A DNA stretch of 64,000 nt, taken from the NCBI GenBank assembly GCA_947625655.1, contig CANQPD010000005.1, positions 1 through 64,000 on the forward strand, read 5' to 3'. Positions 52,683 through 60,503 of the stretch are shown here, in pieces. Position numbers and translations under genes: made by a program. The stretch comes from an uncultured Dysosmobacter sp. (GTDB lineage Bacteria; Bacillota; Clostridia; Oscillospirales; Oscillospiraceae). The first letter of the stretch is position 1, and every line of letters starts with the position of its first letter. The notes beneath the pieces are model-generated. The model ran no database searches, was not told the DNA's origin, and saw nothing but the letters and a program-made list of their open reading frames with translations.

Positions 52683-53881
52683 GTCATCCCTCCCATCTGA
52701 AAGTCCTGCTCCCGCTGATAGGACTCTGCCGGGTCGTCTGCCATCAGTTCCTCCAGACTTACTGTACCGACATAGGCGATGTAGCCGCGGTCGGTAAACA
52801 CGCCCGACTGATAGCCCATGTGTTGCAGGCCATACCGCTCGTAGTCATAAAACTCGTCCAGATTGGGGTCATACTCAAAATGGCCGGATCTCTGAATCAT
52901 GTATTTCCCATATTCCTCGGGGGTGTGGGCGCCGGGGGCGAATTCAAACAGATCCAGGTTTTCCGCCAAGCGGCGGATCTGGCTGGCGCATTCCGGTTTA
53001 GCCATACTTACTGCTGCTCCCAGCTTTCTGCGGTCGTCACACGAGAGTTTATCTGCGACCAGCGCCAGCTCATTGAGCTCGTAGATGTTGTCGCACCGGA
53101 AGTCCAGTGCTACATCCACTTCCTCCGGGAATGAACTGTCTGCCATAAAAAGGCGCATATCCTTTGGGTCAGCAATGCCGGAACGCTGCATGGCGCGCTC
53201 AATTTGTCCTTTTGAGGCAGGGAGATAGATCCAGGTCACATTCCTGCTGTTCTCCGGCTCCCACCGGGAGGATATCCCGACAGCAGTCATATCGGCCTCA
53301 TAGTGATAGCAGGGCAGGTGCTTCCCATCATAGAGCTGTGAAAGCTGCATGCCGTTGTCATAGACCACTCCGTAGCGGGTGATAGTCCCCTCATTGTCCT
53401 CAATCAACAGGACAGCGGTTTCCACTCCGTCCAGCTGTTCCAGTTCTTCCATGCTGGCACACCCGCCATGGATGTTCATGTAGTGATCACGGCCAACCTC
53501 TTTCAAATTTGTGAAGTCCGTGATCACCGTCGCCTGCTGGCAGCAGAAGGTCAGGTTGATGAGATCCTTCATGCTGGTGAGATTCAGCTTTTCAGCCATC
53601 GCCTGAAATTGCGAAAACTCGCCCACAGTAAAGCTGTCCAGCCGCTTTGCCAGATAGTCCAACTCATCAAGGTTGACCTTGGTGCATACCAGCCGATTCA
53701 GCACAGGCCAGGCACTGTCGAGCGAGTCCAAGCGGCAGTCGGCTTCAGAGGCATCGCCGATCTCCAGTGCCTCCAACAGCGAAACACAGTGGTCGTACTG
53801 ATTTCTGGGAATGGGAAGAGGGATCGTCGCAACACCGTATTCCGGGTGGTCAGCGTTGCTCAGAACTGCTTCCATCATCAC
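52679..53881 (-). CDS. ArdA-like anti-restriction protein, two modules
   Basis: A 400-residue acidic protein. Two modules are visible: VNLDELDYLAKRLDSFTVGE with FSQFQAMAEKLNLTSMKDLI (N-terminal), and IYELNELALVADKLSCDDRR, EEYGKYMIQR, YDYERYGLQHMGYQSGVFTD-RGYIAY (C-terminal, a good ArdA signature). It is now the first gene downstream of the IS110 insertion, which separates it from the predicted promoter at 57.5 kb. Expression may therefore depend on IS-derived or cryptic promoters. Confidence 0.62.
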   Translation of the reverse strand: MMMEAVLSNADHPEYGVATIPLPIPRNQYDHCVSLLEALEIGDASEADCRLDSLDSAWPVLNRLVCTKVNLDELDYLAKRLDSFTVGEFSQFQAMAEKLNLTSMKDLINLTFCCQQATVITDFTNLKEVGRDHYMNIHGGCASMEELEQLDGVETAVLLIEDNEGTITRYGVVYDNGMQLSQLYDGKHLPCYHYEADMTAVGISSRWEPENSRNVTWIYLPASKGQIERAMQRSGIADPKDMRLFMADSSFPEEVDVALDFRCDNIYELNELALVADKLSCDDRRKLGAAVSMAKPECASQIRRLAENLDLFEFAPGAHTPEEYGKYMIQRSGHFEYDPNLDEFYDYERYGLQHMGYQSGVFTDRGYIAYVGTVSLEELMADDPAESYQREQDFQMGGMT

Positions 53882-53970
53882 ATTGCATCACCTTACTATT
53901 ACAATAAATTTGGACAGGAAAGCCGGGCAGCCAGTCCGGCTTTCTTTCCATCTCGTGCCTAAGCTACAAT

Positions 53971-54043
53971 AAGAGGAGCAACTGGCTGACAACACCTCAC
54001 TTGGGCTAACAAGTCCGCAGGAAAGACTGTCAGCCATCCTCTT
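53971..54043 (+). ncRNA. Candidate IS110 bridge RNA (structured left end)
   Basis: AAGAGGA...TGGCTGACA pairs with TGTCAGCCA...TCCTCTT, a 16-bp interrupted stem with a 5-nt bulge, enclosing a loop of about 35 nt. It lies about 130-200 bp upstream of the transposase start on the same strand, the location and shape reported for the target/donor-recognising bridge RNA of IS110/IS621. The RNA's full extent (perhaps 53950-54165) is not determined. Confidence 0.5.
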
Positions 54044-54170
54044 GTTGCAGCGTTCGATTTAAGCAGGTTGAGCCACCGGATGCCGGAGAGTTCGCGTCAC
54101 CCAATAGATTGAATCGGCAGCGAGAAAAGATGGATTCCGGTTGCAGATTCGTTGTATTGGAGGAATGTGG

Positions 54171-55379
54171 ATGAACTGTGTTGGCATCGATATTTCCAAA
54201 GGGAAAAGCATGATCGCCGTCATGCGGCCCTTCGGAGAGGTAGTGGTTTCACCCTTTGAGGTGCTTCACACCGACAGCGAACTGAGTAAGCTGGCAAGGC
54301 TGCTCAAAAGTCTGGACGGTGAGACCCGTGTGGTGATGGAGTCCACGGGCAATTACCACGCGCCGGTGGCCTGGCTGCTCCACGACGCGGGGCTTTATGT
54401 CTCCGTAGTCAATGCAATGCTGGTGCATGACTACGGGAACAACAGTTTAAGACGGGCCAAGACTGACAAGAAGGATGCCGTGAAGCTGGCCAACTACGGC
54501 CTTGACCACTGGATCACGCTGCCGAGATATGTCCCGGAGGAGGATACCCGGCTCATGCTGAAGACCTGCTACCGGCAGTACCAGCAGTATTCCAAAGTAC
54601 AGACCATGATGAAGAATAATTTAATCTCCCTGCTGGACACTGCTTTCCCAGATGTAAACCGCCTGTTTACCAGTCCGCCCCGCGCCGATGGCAGCGAGAA
54701 GTGGGTGGACTTTGTAGCTGCTTTTTGGCATTGCGAGTGCGTCTGCGGCCTGTCTGAGAAGGCCTTTACCACCAAGTACCAGAAGTGGTGCAGAAAGCAC
54801 GGCTACAATTTCAGTGAAGATAAGGCGCTGGACATTTATGCCTCTGCCTGTGGACGCTTCGGTGTCATGCCGAAAACGGATACGGCAAAACTTTTGGTAG
54901 AACAGGCCATTTCCCAACTCCGGGCAACTTCCGCCGCGTTAGCTGCCCTTAAGCAGGAGATGCAGTCTCTGGCGACTTCTCTACCGGAGTATCCTGTGGT
55001 GATGGAGATGTTTGGTGTTGGCCCCACCCTCGGTCCCCAGCTCATGGCCGAAATTGGCGATGTGCGCCGTTTTCATTCCAAGAAAGCGCTGGTGGCCTTT
55101 GCGGGCATTGACGCCCCACCTTACCAATCCGGACAAATGGATGTCCGTAGCCGCAGCATTTCCAAGAGGGGGTCTGCCTCGCTGCGCAGGACACTTTTTC
55201 TGGTGATGGGTGTCATCCTGCAATGCGCTCCAATGGATGAGCCGATCTACCAGTTCATGAACAAGAAACGCTCTGAGGGCAAGCCCTACCGTGTCTACAT
55301 GATGGCATCCGCCAACAAGTTCTTGCGCTTCTATTACGCCTCTGTGAAAGCCTACCTGGATTCTCTGGAGCACGACTGA
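54171..55379 (+). CDS. IS110-family transposase
   Basis: A 402-residue recombinase. The N-terminal RuvC-like DEDD domain begins MNCVGIDISKGKSMIAVMRP with ETRVVMESTGNYHAPVAWLL and KTDKKDAVKLANYGL (D, E, D, D acidic residues). The C-terminal transposase_20 domain has VGPTLGPQLMAEIGDVRRFH, ALVAFAGIDAPPYQSG and RSISKRGSASLRRTLF, which contains the conserved serine. ATG 54171 is used because GGAGG precedes it and VGID should be near the N-terminus. It appears intact and could be active. Confidence 0.94.
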   Translation: MNCVGIDISKGKSMIAVMRPFGEVVVSPFEVLHTDSELSKLARLLKSLDGETRVVMESTGNYHAPVAWLLHDAGLYVSVVNAMLVHDYGNNSLRRAKTDKKDAVKLANYGLDHWITLPRYVPEEDTRLMLKTCYRQYQQYSKVQTMMKNNLISLLDTAFPDVNRLFTSPPRADGSEKWVDFVAAFWHCECVCGLSEKAFTTKYQKWCRKHGYNFSEDKALDIYASACGRFGVMPKTDTAKLLVEQAISQLRATSAALAALKQEMQSLATSLPEYPVVMEMFGVGPTLGPQLMAEIGDVRRFHSKKALVAFAGIDAPPYQSGQMDVRSRSISKRGSASLRRTLFLVMGVILQCAPMDEPIYQFMNKKRSEGKPYRVYMMASANKFLRFYYASVKAYLDSLEHD

Positions 55380-55496
55380 TTTTCCGGCTCTATACTGTCT
55401 GGCTGGCCGCCATTTTAGTTTTGAAATGCGCAGCGGCTTGATTTTGTATTGCCTTTTTCGCCTCCCTAAAAATCTGAATTTTCTACTTGACTTTTA

Positions 55497-56183
55497 TTAG
55501 CAGGTCTTTCCTTCAAAATTCAAAATCGCATCTCCGTACTTGGCCAGAAGCAGAGCGCAGACAATCAGGTGGAACGCCTCATCTGTGACCAATTCGGGGG
55601 ATGCGAGATCGGCAAGAGTGATATTGGGGCTACCGGTGGAGATGGCTTTGGCCGCCTGATAAACACTGTACAGCTCCGGCTGGATGCCGGAAAGCTGGAC
55701 GGACTGGAAGTCAAATCCGCGGGCATCAAACTTCCAGATCATCCTGCGCCAGATATCCTCATACGCCGTGAGGAGAAACAGCGCGGCCAGATTACGGCCT
55801 GACATTCGATAGTAGCGCTCGCGCCAGTGCTGCCAGCGCTCACGATGGCACTCATTCAGAAAAAAGCTGATGGAGCAGCAAGTGAAATTCCTCTCTAAGC
55901 GGGCCAGAAGCTGTACCCCCGCTTCAGGGAAGAAGCAATCCCTGACGAACTCATTGAGATTCAGTGCGCCGGCCGCGATCCGTTCATCCAGGCAAATGCA
56001 CAGTTTCAGCGGACAAGGCTGATTGCGCCTGAAGTTTATACAGTATGGGCACTCCGTGTCCTCGCTGCTGTATTGGAAACCGGGAGAATACCGGCCGTGA
56101 CCTCTGACCTTGAAATTGGGCGGGGTCATCATCTGCTGTTCCAGCTGGCACAGCGGTGTATCTCGCATGAAATAGCGTGTCAT
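55497..56183 (-). CDS. Cys-rich hypothetical protein of the transfer module
   Basis: A 228-residue protein with an N-terminal Cys cluster (DTECPYCINFRRNQPCPLKL-CICLDE) that could bind zinc or iron-sulfur, followed by a helical region (NECHRERWQHWRERYYRMSG). I recall related proteins with the MMTPP...YSPGFQYS motif from gut Firmicutes elements, without assigned function. It is coupled to the upstream gene by a 4-nt overlap. The IS110 element is inserted just after its stop. Confidence 0.65.
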   Translation of the reverse strand: MTRYFMRDTPLCQLEQQMMTPPNFKVRGHGRYSPGFQYSSEDTECPYCINFRRNQPCPLKLCICLDERIAAGALNLNEFVRDCFFPEAGVQLLARLERNFTCCSISFFLNECHRERWQHWRERYYRMSGRNLAALFLLTAYEDIWRRMIWKFDARGFDFQSVQLSGIQPELYSVYQAAKAISTGSPNITLADLASPELVTDEAFHLIVCALLLAKYGDAILNFEGKTC

Positions 56184-56623
56184 AAGGTCATGTTCATCCC
56201 TTCCTGCTTGATTTCGCCATTGTCTTCTCTGATATCCGCATTCTCCTCCATGTCGTTCTTCTGACCGAGGACAAGGTATTCGCCCGGATAAAGTTCCATT
56301 TCGTAAAGCACGCTGCCATCACTGCTTCTGCGGTCAAGGACCTTGATGGTCGTGCCCTCAAATAAATAGTTGGATGCCTTTTCGAAATCAGAGCGGAATC
56401 CCTTCCCGTAATTACAGGTCGAATATTGATGAGTTGGCTGATCCTTGACCACGGAATAGTAAGCGTTGGTCTGAACCTCAGTCACCACCCGTACAAGCCC
56501 GACCAGGGCAGGGTGCTTGCTATGGCTGGTTGCCACCAACTCTGTCCCGGGGCGGATACAGCGTTTCAACTCAGCCAGATTTTTGATGCGCAGCGGCGCT
56601 TTTTGTTCGTTCTTTTGCTCCAA
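56180..56623 (-). CDS. Hypothetical protein of the transfer module
   Basis: A 147-residue protein, mostly beta-rich (LVGLVRVVTEVQTNAYYSVV, SVLYEMELYPGEYLVLGQKN), without signal peptide or membrane helix. The TTG start at 56623 is supported by AGGAGG 8 nt upstream. Function unknown; it is the second gene from the right end of the module and shares an operon with the Cys-rich protein. Confidence 0.62.
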   Translation of the reverse strand: MEQKNEQKAPLRIKNLAELKRCIRPGTELVATSHSKHPALVGLVRVVTEVQTNAYYSVVKDQPTHQYSTCNYGKGFRSDFEKASNYLFEGTTIKVLDRRSSDGSVLYEMELYPGEYLVLGQKNDMEENADIREDNGEIKQEGMNMTL

Positions 56624-56660
56624 TCTTCAATCCTCCTGTCTGGTTTGAGGCAATAAAAAA

Positions 56661-56692
56661 GCGCCGGAGTCTTATTTCCAAAACTCCGGCGC
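56661..56692 (-). terminator. Terminator after the first gene of the module
   Basis: GCGCCGGAGT / ACTCCGGCGC arms with a 12-nt loop, followed on the minus strand by TTTTTTATTG. It ends the transcript of the 56700 gene at least partly. Confidence 0.8.
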
Positions 56693-56699
56693 CTGAATA

Positions 56700-57374
56700 T
56701 TACAAGATCGGTTCTTGGTTGTAGGATTCCATGGGGTGCTGCTCCTGCTCTCTTATGCGCTCCAGAGTATCGGGAGCTGCAATGGCAATCTGCTCCTGAA
56801 CACTCCGGATGCACTTTTCCTGCTCGGCAGTCAAGTCAAAACCAGCGTCCAAGGTGTCAGAGCAGCACCGGTAGATTTCAACAAGCTGCTCCTGATTGAA
56901 AATTTGCTGTTTGGAAATGAGGCCAGCGCGGATGGCGAAGTCCTGCTTGGCACCTACATAGTTTTCTTGAAAGTAATTGCCCTGGTTGAGACCTGTGCGG
57001 TCGAAGCTCCAGCCCCATGTGACGAATTGGACGCCAAGCCGGGTGGGATGGGCAGCCAGCACGGCTCCGTTGAAGTCAGCCAGCAGGCGGTAGTCACCGG
57101 TCAGGCTTTGGGCTTGCAGGGGCGGAGCCTGTTCCAGCAGCGTCATGTACTCACGCACGGTACAGGCCAGATCGGTGGCTCGCTCACAGGCTCGTTCCCG
57201 TTCCGGCGTCGCTACATCCTCCTGCCAGTAGCGAACGCCTCCGTCCGCTGTAATCCGGCAGAGGGGGAGACCATCCCACTCCACAGGAAGCAATTCGTCC
57301 TGCTCAGGCTGGGAGGTGAAACCCTCCCGCGTGAGCGCAATATGTAGTTCTTCAAAATACTGTTTTCGATCCAA
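56700..57374 (-). CDS. Hypothetical protein at the right end of the element
   Basis: A 224-residue acidic protein: EELHIALTREGFTSQPEQDE, VRYWQEDVATPERERACERA, and LAAHPTRLGVQFVTWGWSFD-RTGLNQGNYF. It has a TTG start (57374) with AGGAGG 8 nt upstream. I recall similar proteins beside anti-restriction genes in Firmicutes elements, without a known function. It lies between the leader hairpin (57440) and a terminator, so it forms a transcription unit of its own. Confidence 0.65.
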   Translation of the reverse strand: MDRKQYFEELHIALTREGFTSQPEQDELLPVEWDGLPLCRITADGGVRYWQEDVATPERERACERATDLACTVREYMTLLEQAPPLQAQSLTGDYRLLADFNGAVLAAHPTRLGVQFVTWGWSFDRTGLNQGNYFQENYVGAKQDFAIRAGLISKQQIFNQEQLVEIYRCCSDTLDAGFDLTAEQEKCIRSVQEQIAIAAPDTLERIREQEQHPMESYNQEPIL

Positions 57375-57439
57375 GTTAATTTCCTCCTGTGCGTAATGCC
57401 CTTTGGGCTCTCATTTTGATTTTATCTGAAAAGAAAAAA

Positions 57440-57466
57440 GGCCGTCACCTTAAAAAAGTGACGGCC
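57440..57466 (-). terminator. Strong hairpin in the leader of the 57374 gene
   Basis: GGCCGTCAC / GTGACGGCC with a 9-nt loop, followed on the minus strand by TTTTTTCTTTTC. It is a textbook intrinsic terminator, but it lies between the predicted promoter (57501-57528) and the first gene, so it may work as an attenuator. Confidence 0.7.
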
Positions 57467-57483
57467 AAGATGTGTGGAATAGA

Positions 57484-57528
57484 AAAGTGGTTTGTACTAC
57501 ATTTTAGCACAAACCACTTTGTTCACAA
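57484..57528 (-). promoter_or_regulatory. Promoter inside the right AAAGTGGTTTGT palindrome
   Basis: AAAGTGGTTTGT (57484) and ACAAACCACTTT (57509) are perfect 12-bp arms with a 13-nt spacer. On the minus strand TTGTGA-N16-TAAAAT (57523-57528 and 57501-57506, extended TGC before the -10) forms a promoter whose -10 lies in the loop and whose spacer is one arm. A protein bound to the arms would block it. The arms match those at 20134-20170. Confidence 0.55.
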
Positions 57529-57683
57529 AAATTTAACAAAATAATTTTCGAAGAAACAGAAATTTTTCCGTGTTGCTCACTCAAAATTGGGCGCAAAAGC
57601 CCTCAGTTTTAGTTCAAGTCCTCACCGCACGTGGAAGAGGTGGGAAGATATCTTTTTTTCGTGCAGTCAAAAATGGACGCGAA

Positions 57684-57716
57684 AAAACCCCGAAACCGTT
57701 GCGGCTTCGGGGTTTT
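57684..57716 (-). terminator. Terminator downstream of tRNA-fMet
   Basis: AAAACCCCGAA / TTCGGGGTTTT arms, with TTTTTTCGCG following on the minus strand, about 30 bp past the tRNA 3' end. It ends the tRNA transcript and marks roughly where chromosome meets element DNA. Confidence 0.75.
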
Positions 57717-57747
57717 CCGGTGCGATATCTTTTTTGGTCGCACAATG

Positions 57748-57823
<76 letters not shown>

Positions 57824-57876
57824 ATGTTAAGTTGTCCGCGGTTTCCGGTACTGCCCCGGAAATGATGGTAACTACT

Positions 57877-57920
57877 CGGGTTATGAGCCCGACGAGCTAC
57901 CAACTGCTCTACCCCGCGAT
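57877..57920 (-). pseudogene. 44-nt copy of the 5' half of tRNA-fMet
   Basis: Bases 57877-57920 are identical to 57782-57825, covering the acceptor 5' strand, D arm and anticodon arm, and the match stops just after the anticodon stem. The T arm and 3' half are absent. It lies 95 bp from the intact gene and looks like an integration/excision scar or att duplication. Confidence 0.7.
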
Positions 57921-57931
57921 ATTTCGTTTTG

Positions 57932-58018
57932 TGGTGCCGGTGACCGGACTCGAACCGGTACAGTATTGCTACCGGGAGATTTTAAGTCTCCTGTGTCTAC
58001 CAATTCCACCACACCGGC
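57932..58018 (-). tRNA. tRNA-Leu (TAA), CCA encoded
   Basis: An 87-nt class II tRNA on the minus strand: GCCGGTG...CACCGGC acceptor, anticodon loop CTTAAAA (anticodon TAA), a long variable arm and a GGTTCGAGTCC T arm. Confidence 0.93.
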
Positions 58019-58190
58019 AGCTTGTCGGCAATGGTTAGAATACCACAAACCCCCCGGTTCTGTCAAGAGCGTGGGAGCAAAAACCGAAAAGAATCTTCCG
58101 ACACCCTTCGTCTTTGCACGCCGGCGTGCAATTTTCGCCGCCCGCGCGCATATACTGAGTGAAACCCCAAACGCAAAGGAGGATACCGCG

Positions 58191-58268
58191 GTGAAAGCGC
58201 AGATGCCCAATATCGGTGATGTAGACGACCTGATCTTCCAGGACTGCTGGCTCGTCAGCGACCGGTAA
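58191..58268 (+). CDS. Very small ORF with strong RBS and own terminator
   Basis: A 25-residue frame starting GTG, product KAQMPNIGDVDDLIFQDCWL plus a short tail. AAAGGAGG lies 8 nt before the start, TATACT sits about 35 nt upstream, and a perfect terminator follows the stop by 7 nt. All parts of a transcription unit are present, but no homologue is known to me. It lies between the tRNA genes and mnmA on the opposite strand. Confidence 0.5.
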   Translation: MKAQMPNIGDVDDLIFQDCWLVSDR

Positions 58269-58275
58269 CATAGCG

Positions 58276-58302
58276 GGACGCCGCCTTCGCGGCGTCCTTT
58301 TT
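58276..58302 (+). terminator. Terminator of the 25-residue ORF
   Basis: GGACGCCGC-CTTC-GCGGCGTCC followed by TTTTTC on the plus strand. Confidence 0.85.
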
Positions 58303-59381
58303 CATGCCCAGCCGCAGATGGTCCCGCCGCCCACGACCGTCTCCCCGTCGTACAGCACCACCGCCTGTCCCGCCGTAATGGCCCGCTGGAGCTCATCAAA
58401 CACCACGCGGACGCGGCCCTCCGGCAGCGGCTCCACTACGGCGGCGGCCTCCCTCTGGCTGTACCGGGTCTTGGCGGTGACGGCCATGGGGCCGCTCAAT
58501 TCCGGAATGGAGATCCAGTTCACCCGTTCCGCCGTCAGGGTCCGGCTCCACAGCGCGCTGTCCGGCCCCAGGCGGATGGCGTTGTGCGCCGTATCTTTCT
58601 CCAGCACATACAGGGGCTCCTCTGTGGAGAGCCCCAGCCCCTTGTGCTGGCCCCGGGTATAGCGGATGAGGCCCTTGTGCCGCCCCAGCACCCGGCCCTC
58701 CTGATCCAAAAACGGACCCGCCTCCGCGGCATGGCCGCAGGCCCGCTCAATAAAATCCGCGTATCTGCCGTCCGGCACAAAGCAGATATCCTGGCTGTCG
58801 TGCTTCCGGGCGGCCGCCAGACCGTATTCCCCGGCGATCCGGCGGACCTCCGTCTTGTGGAAGCCCCCCAGGGGGAACAGGGTGTGGGCCAGCTGATCCT
58901 GGGTCAGCATGTATAAAAAGTAGCTCTGATCCTTGCTCCGGTCCACGCCGCGCTTTAAGAGATACCGCCCGGACGCGCCGTCCCGCTCCACCCGGGCGTA
59001 ATGCCCGGTGGCCAGAAAGTCGCCGCCAAGCACGCGGACCCTGTCCAGCAAGGCGCCGAACTTCACCGAGCGGTTGCACTCCGCGCAGGGATTGGGGGTG
59101 CGCCCCTGCTGATATTCCTCAATAAAATTCCGAATGACAGTATCCCGGAAAACAGGCGCAAAGTCAAACACATAGAAAGGAAAGCCCAGCCGCCGGGCCG
59201 CCTGGGCGGCGTCCTCCGCGTCTTCCAGGGAACAGCAGGTTTTTTCCCGCCGCTCCCCCAGGTCCTCATTGTGGAACATCCGCAGATTCACGCCGGAGAG
59301 CTGGTGCCCCGCCTGCTGCAGCAAAACCGCCGCCACAGAGCTGTCCACGCCGCCGCTCATGGCGACAAATACATGCGCCAT
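58302..59381 (-). CDS. mnmA: tRNA-specific 2-thiouridylase MnmA
   Basis: A 359-residue enzyme making s2U34 in tRNA-Glu/Gln/Lys. The PP-loop is VFVAMSGGVDSSVAAVLLQQ, followed by EEYQQGRTPNPCAECNRSVKF (catalytic Cys), DFLATGHYARVE, KDQSYFLYMLTQDQLAHTLF, AARKHDSQDICFVPDGRYAD (where MnmA proteins keep the second Cys, DICF) and YTRGQHKGLGLS. ATG 59381 is the canonical start, with GGAGG upstream; the longer frame to 59561 is noise in GC-rich DNA. Length is normal. Confidence 0.95.
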   Translation of the reverse strand: MAHVFVAMSGGVDSSVAAVLLQQAGHQLSGVNLRMFHNEDLGERREKTCCSLEDAEDAAQAARRLGFPFYVFDFAPVFRDTVIRNFIEEYQQGRTPNPCAECNRSVKFGALLDRVRVLGGDFLATGHYARVERDGASGRYLLKRGVDRSKDQSYFLYMLTQDQLAHTLFPLGGFHKTEVRRIAGEYGLAAARKHDSQDICFVPDGRYADFIERACGHAAEAGPFLDQEGRVLGRHKGLIRYTRGQHKGLGLSTEEPLYVLEKDTAHNAIRLGPDSALWSRTLTAERVNWISIPELSGPMAVTAKTRYSQREAAAVVEPLPEGRVRVVFDELQRAITAGQAVVLYDGETVVGGGTICGWA

Positions 59382-59478
59382 CTGCCCGCCTCCTTCCTGT
59401 ACCGATGGTATTGTAGTCCGTCTCCGTGAAAATGACAACAAAAATTTGGCTGTGAAGGCCCCGTTCCCACAGCCAGGC

Positions 59479-60288
59479 TCAGTCCTGGCTCCGCAGCAAA
59501 AACGCCTCGGCAGGCAGGGCGTCCGCCAGGGCCAGCAGCGTCCGGTTGAAACCGCCGGCATAGTCGAAGGGCAGATCCGACACGCCGCCGCCCACCTGCC
59601 GATCCGGCAGGGAGAGGGTAAACCGGCTGCCCTTGCCGGGATGGGACTCCGCCATCAGCGTCCCGCCGTGCCCCTCGGCGATGCGGCGGCAGATGGGCAG
59701 CCCCAGCCCCAGCCCGTGGGGCGGAGGATCCATCAGCCCGGCGTGGAGATAGCGGTCAAACAGGGTGGGGAGCCGGTCCTCCGGGATGCCGCAGCCGGTA
59801 TCCGTAACGGAGAGCAGGATCGCCTTCCCGCTTTTCCGCAGCTCCACCGTGACGCTCCCCCCGGCGGGCGTGAACTTGAAGGCGTTGGACAGCAGCTGAT
59901 ACAGAAGCTGTTCGATGGCCTCCGGCGCCACGGCGCAGATCTGGCGCTCCAGGGCGCAGACAAAGCGCAGCTCCAGCCCCCGCAGGGGGGCCAGCGCCGC
60001 CGCCTTTTCACAAAGCTCGCCCACCAGATCCACCAGATCCCGGTCCTGCAGCTTCAGCGGGGCGTCGTCCAGCAGGGAGCCCGCGGCGGAGAGACTGTTC
60101 ACCAGCCGCAGCACCTGGTAATAGCTCTGATCCATCAGCGCGGCCTTGGCGTCCAGGGCGGGATCCGCCTCCCGGGCGGCGGCGGGCGCAAGCTGGGCAG
60201 CGGCCAGATGGAGGTTTCCCAAGGCCCCCCGCAGCTGGGCTGCCACATTGGGGAACAGGGATGCCAGTTGGTTTTGATCCGGCTCCAT
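59479..60288 (-). CDS. Histidine-kinase-like ATPase lacking the phospho-acceptor His
   Basis: A 269-residue soluble protein with a clear HATPase domain: N box QLLSNAFKFTPAGGSVTVEL, G1 VTDTGCGIPE, F box LFDRYL, G2 GLGLGLPICRRIAEGHGGTL. The DHp-like N-terminus (VAAQLRGALGNLHLA) aligns with HELRTPLxNL but has Ala where the phosphorylated His should be. There are no membrane helices or sensor domain. It may be a pseudokinase or an ATP-sensing partner. Start 60288 has AAAGGAG upstream. No response regulator is adjacent. Confidence 0.75.
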   Translation of the reverse strand: MEPDQNQLASLFPNVAAQLRGALGNLHLAAAQLAPAAAREADPALDAKAALMDQSYYQVLRLVNSLSAAGSLLDDAPLKLQDRDLVDLVGELCEKAAALAPLRGLELRFVCALERQICAVAPEAIEQLLYQLLSNAFKFTPAGGSVTVELRKSGKAILLSVTDTGCGIPEDRLPTLFDRYLHAGLMDPPPHGLGLGLPICRRIAEGHGGTLMAESHPGKGSRFTLSLPDRQVGGGVSDLPFDYAGGFNRTLLALADALPAEAFLLRSQD

Positions 60289-60470
60289 GAAGATCTCCTT
60301 TCCCGCGCCGGCGGCGCTGGGTCTAGCATTTGCGGCAGGGGCCGGCCCAAACCCAGGAAAACCCTGCCTGCAGCACCAATAGGATATCAAAAACCCCGGG
60401 CAAACACAAGGATTTTGTTGGATTATGCCGAATCCTGTCGAACCCGGCGCCGCTTCCGCCCCGCGAAAAA

Positions 60471-60498
60471 CCGGCCCGGAGGTGCTCCTCCGGGCCGG
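60471..60498 (-). terminator. Terminator of the PIN/NYN-like gene
   Basis: CCGGCCCGGAGG-TGCT-CCTCCGGGCCGG, followed by TTTTTCGCG on the minus strand. Confidence 0.85.
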
Positions 60499-60503
60499 TC
60501 CCC

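Larger units (their letters stand above)
53900..55490 (+). mobile_element. IS110-family insertion sequence
   Basis: A transposase gene in the opposite orientation to all surrounding transfer genes, flanked by about 270 bp of structured non-coding DNA on the left and 115 bp on the right. It lies exactly in the gap between two element genes. IS110 elements have no terminal inverted repeats, so the ends given here are approximate (gene-to-gene limits). Confidence 0.7.

Noticed and set aside
57612-57630. TTCAAGTCCTCACCGCAC on the plus strand resembling a tRNA T arm and 3' end
   Set aside because: Ten bases match the T arm of tRNA-fMet but in the opposite orientation, and there is no paired partner; too short to call an att site.
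57645-57735. Direct repeat GATATCTTTTTT at 57645 and 57724
   Set aside because: Twelve bases, mostly T-tract, near terminators; similarity does not extend, so chance or terminator composition is as likely.
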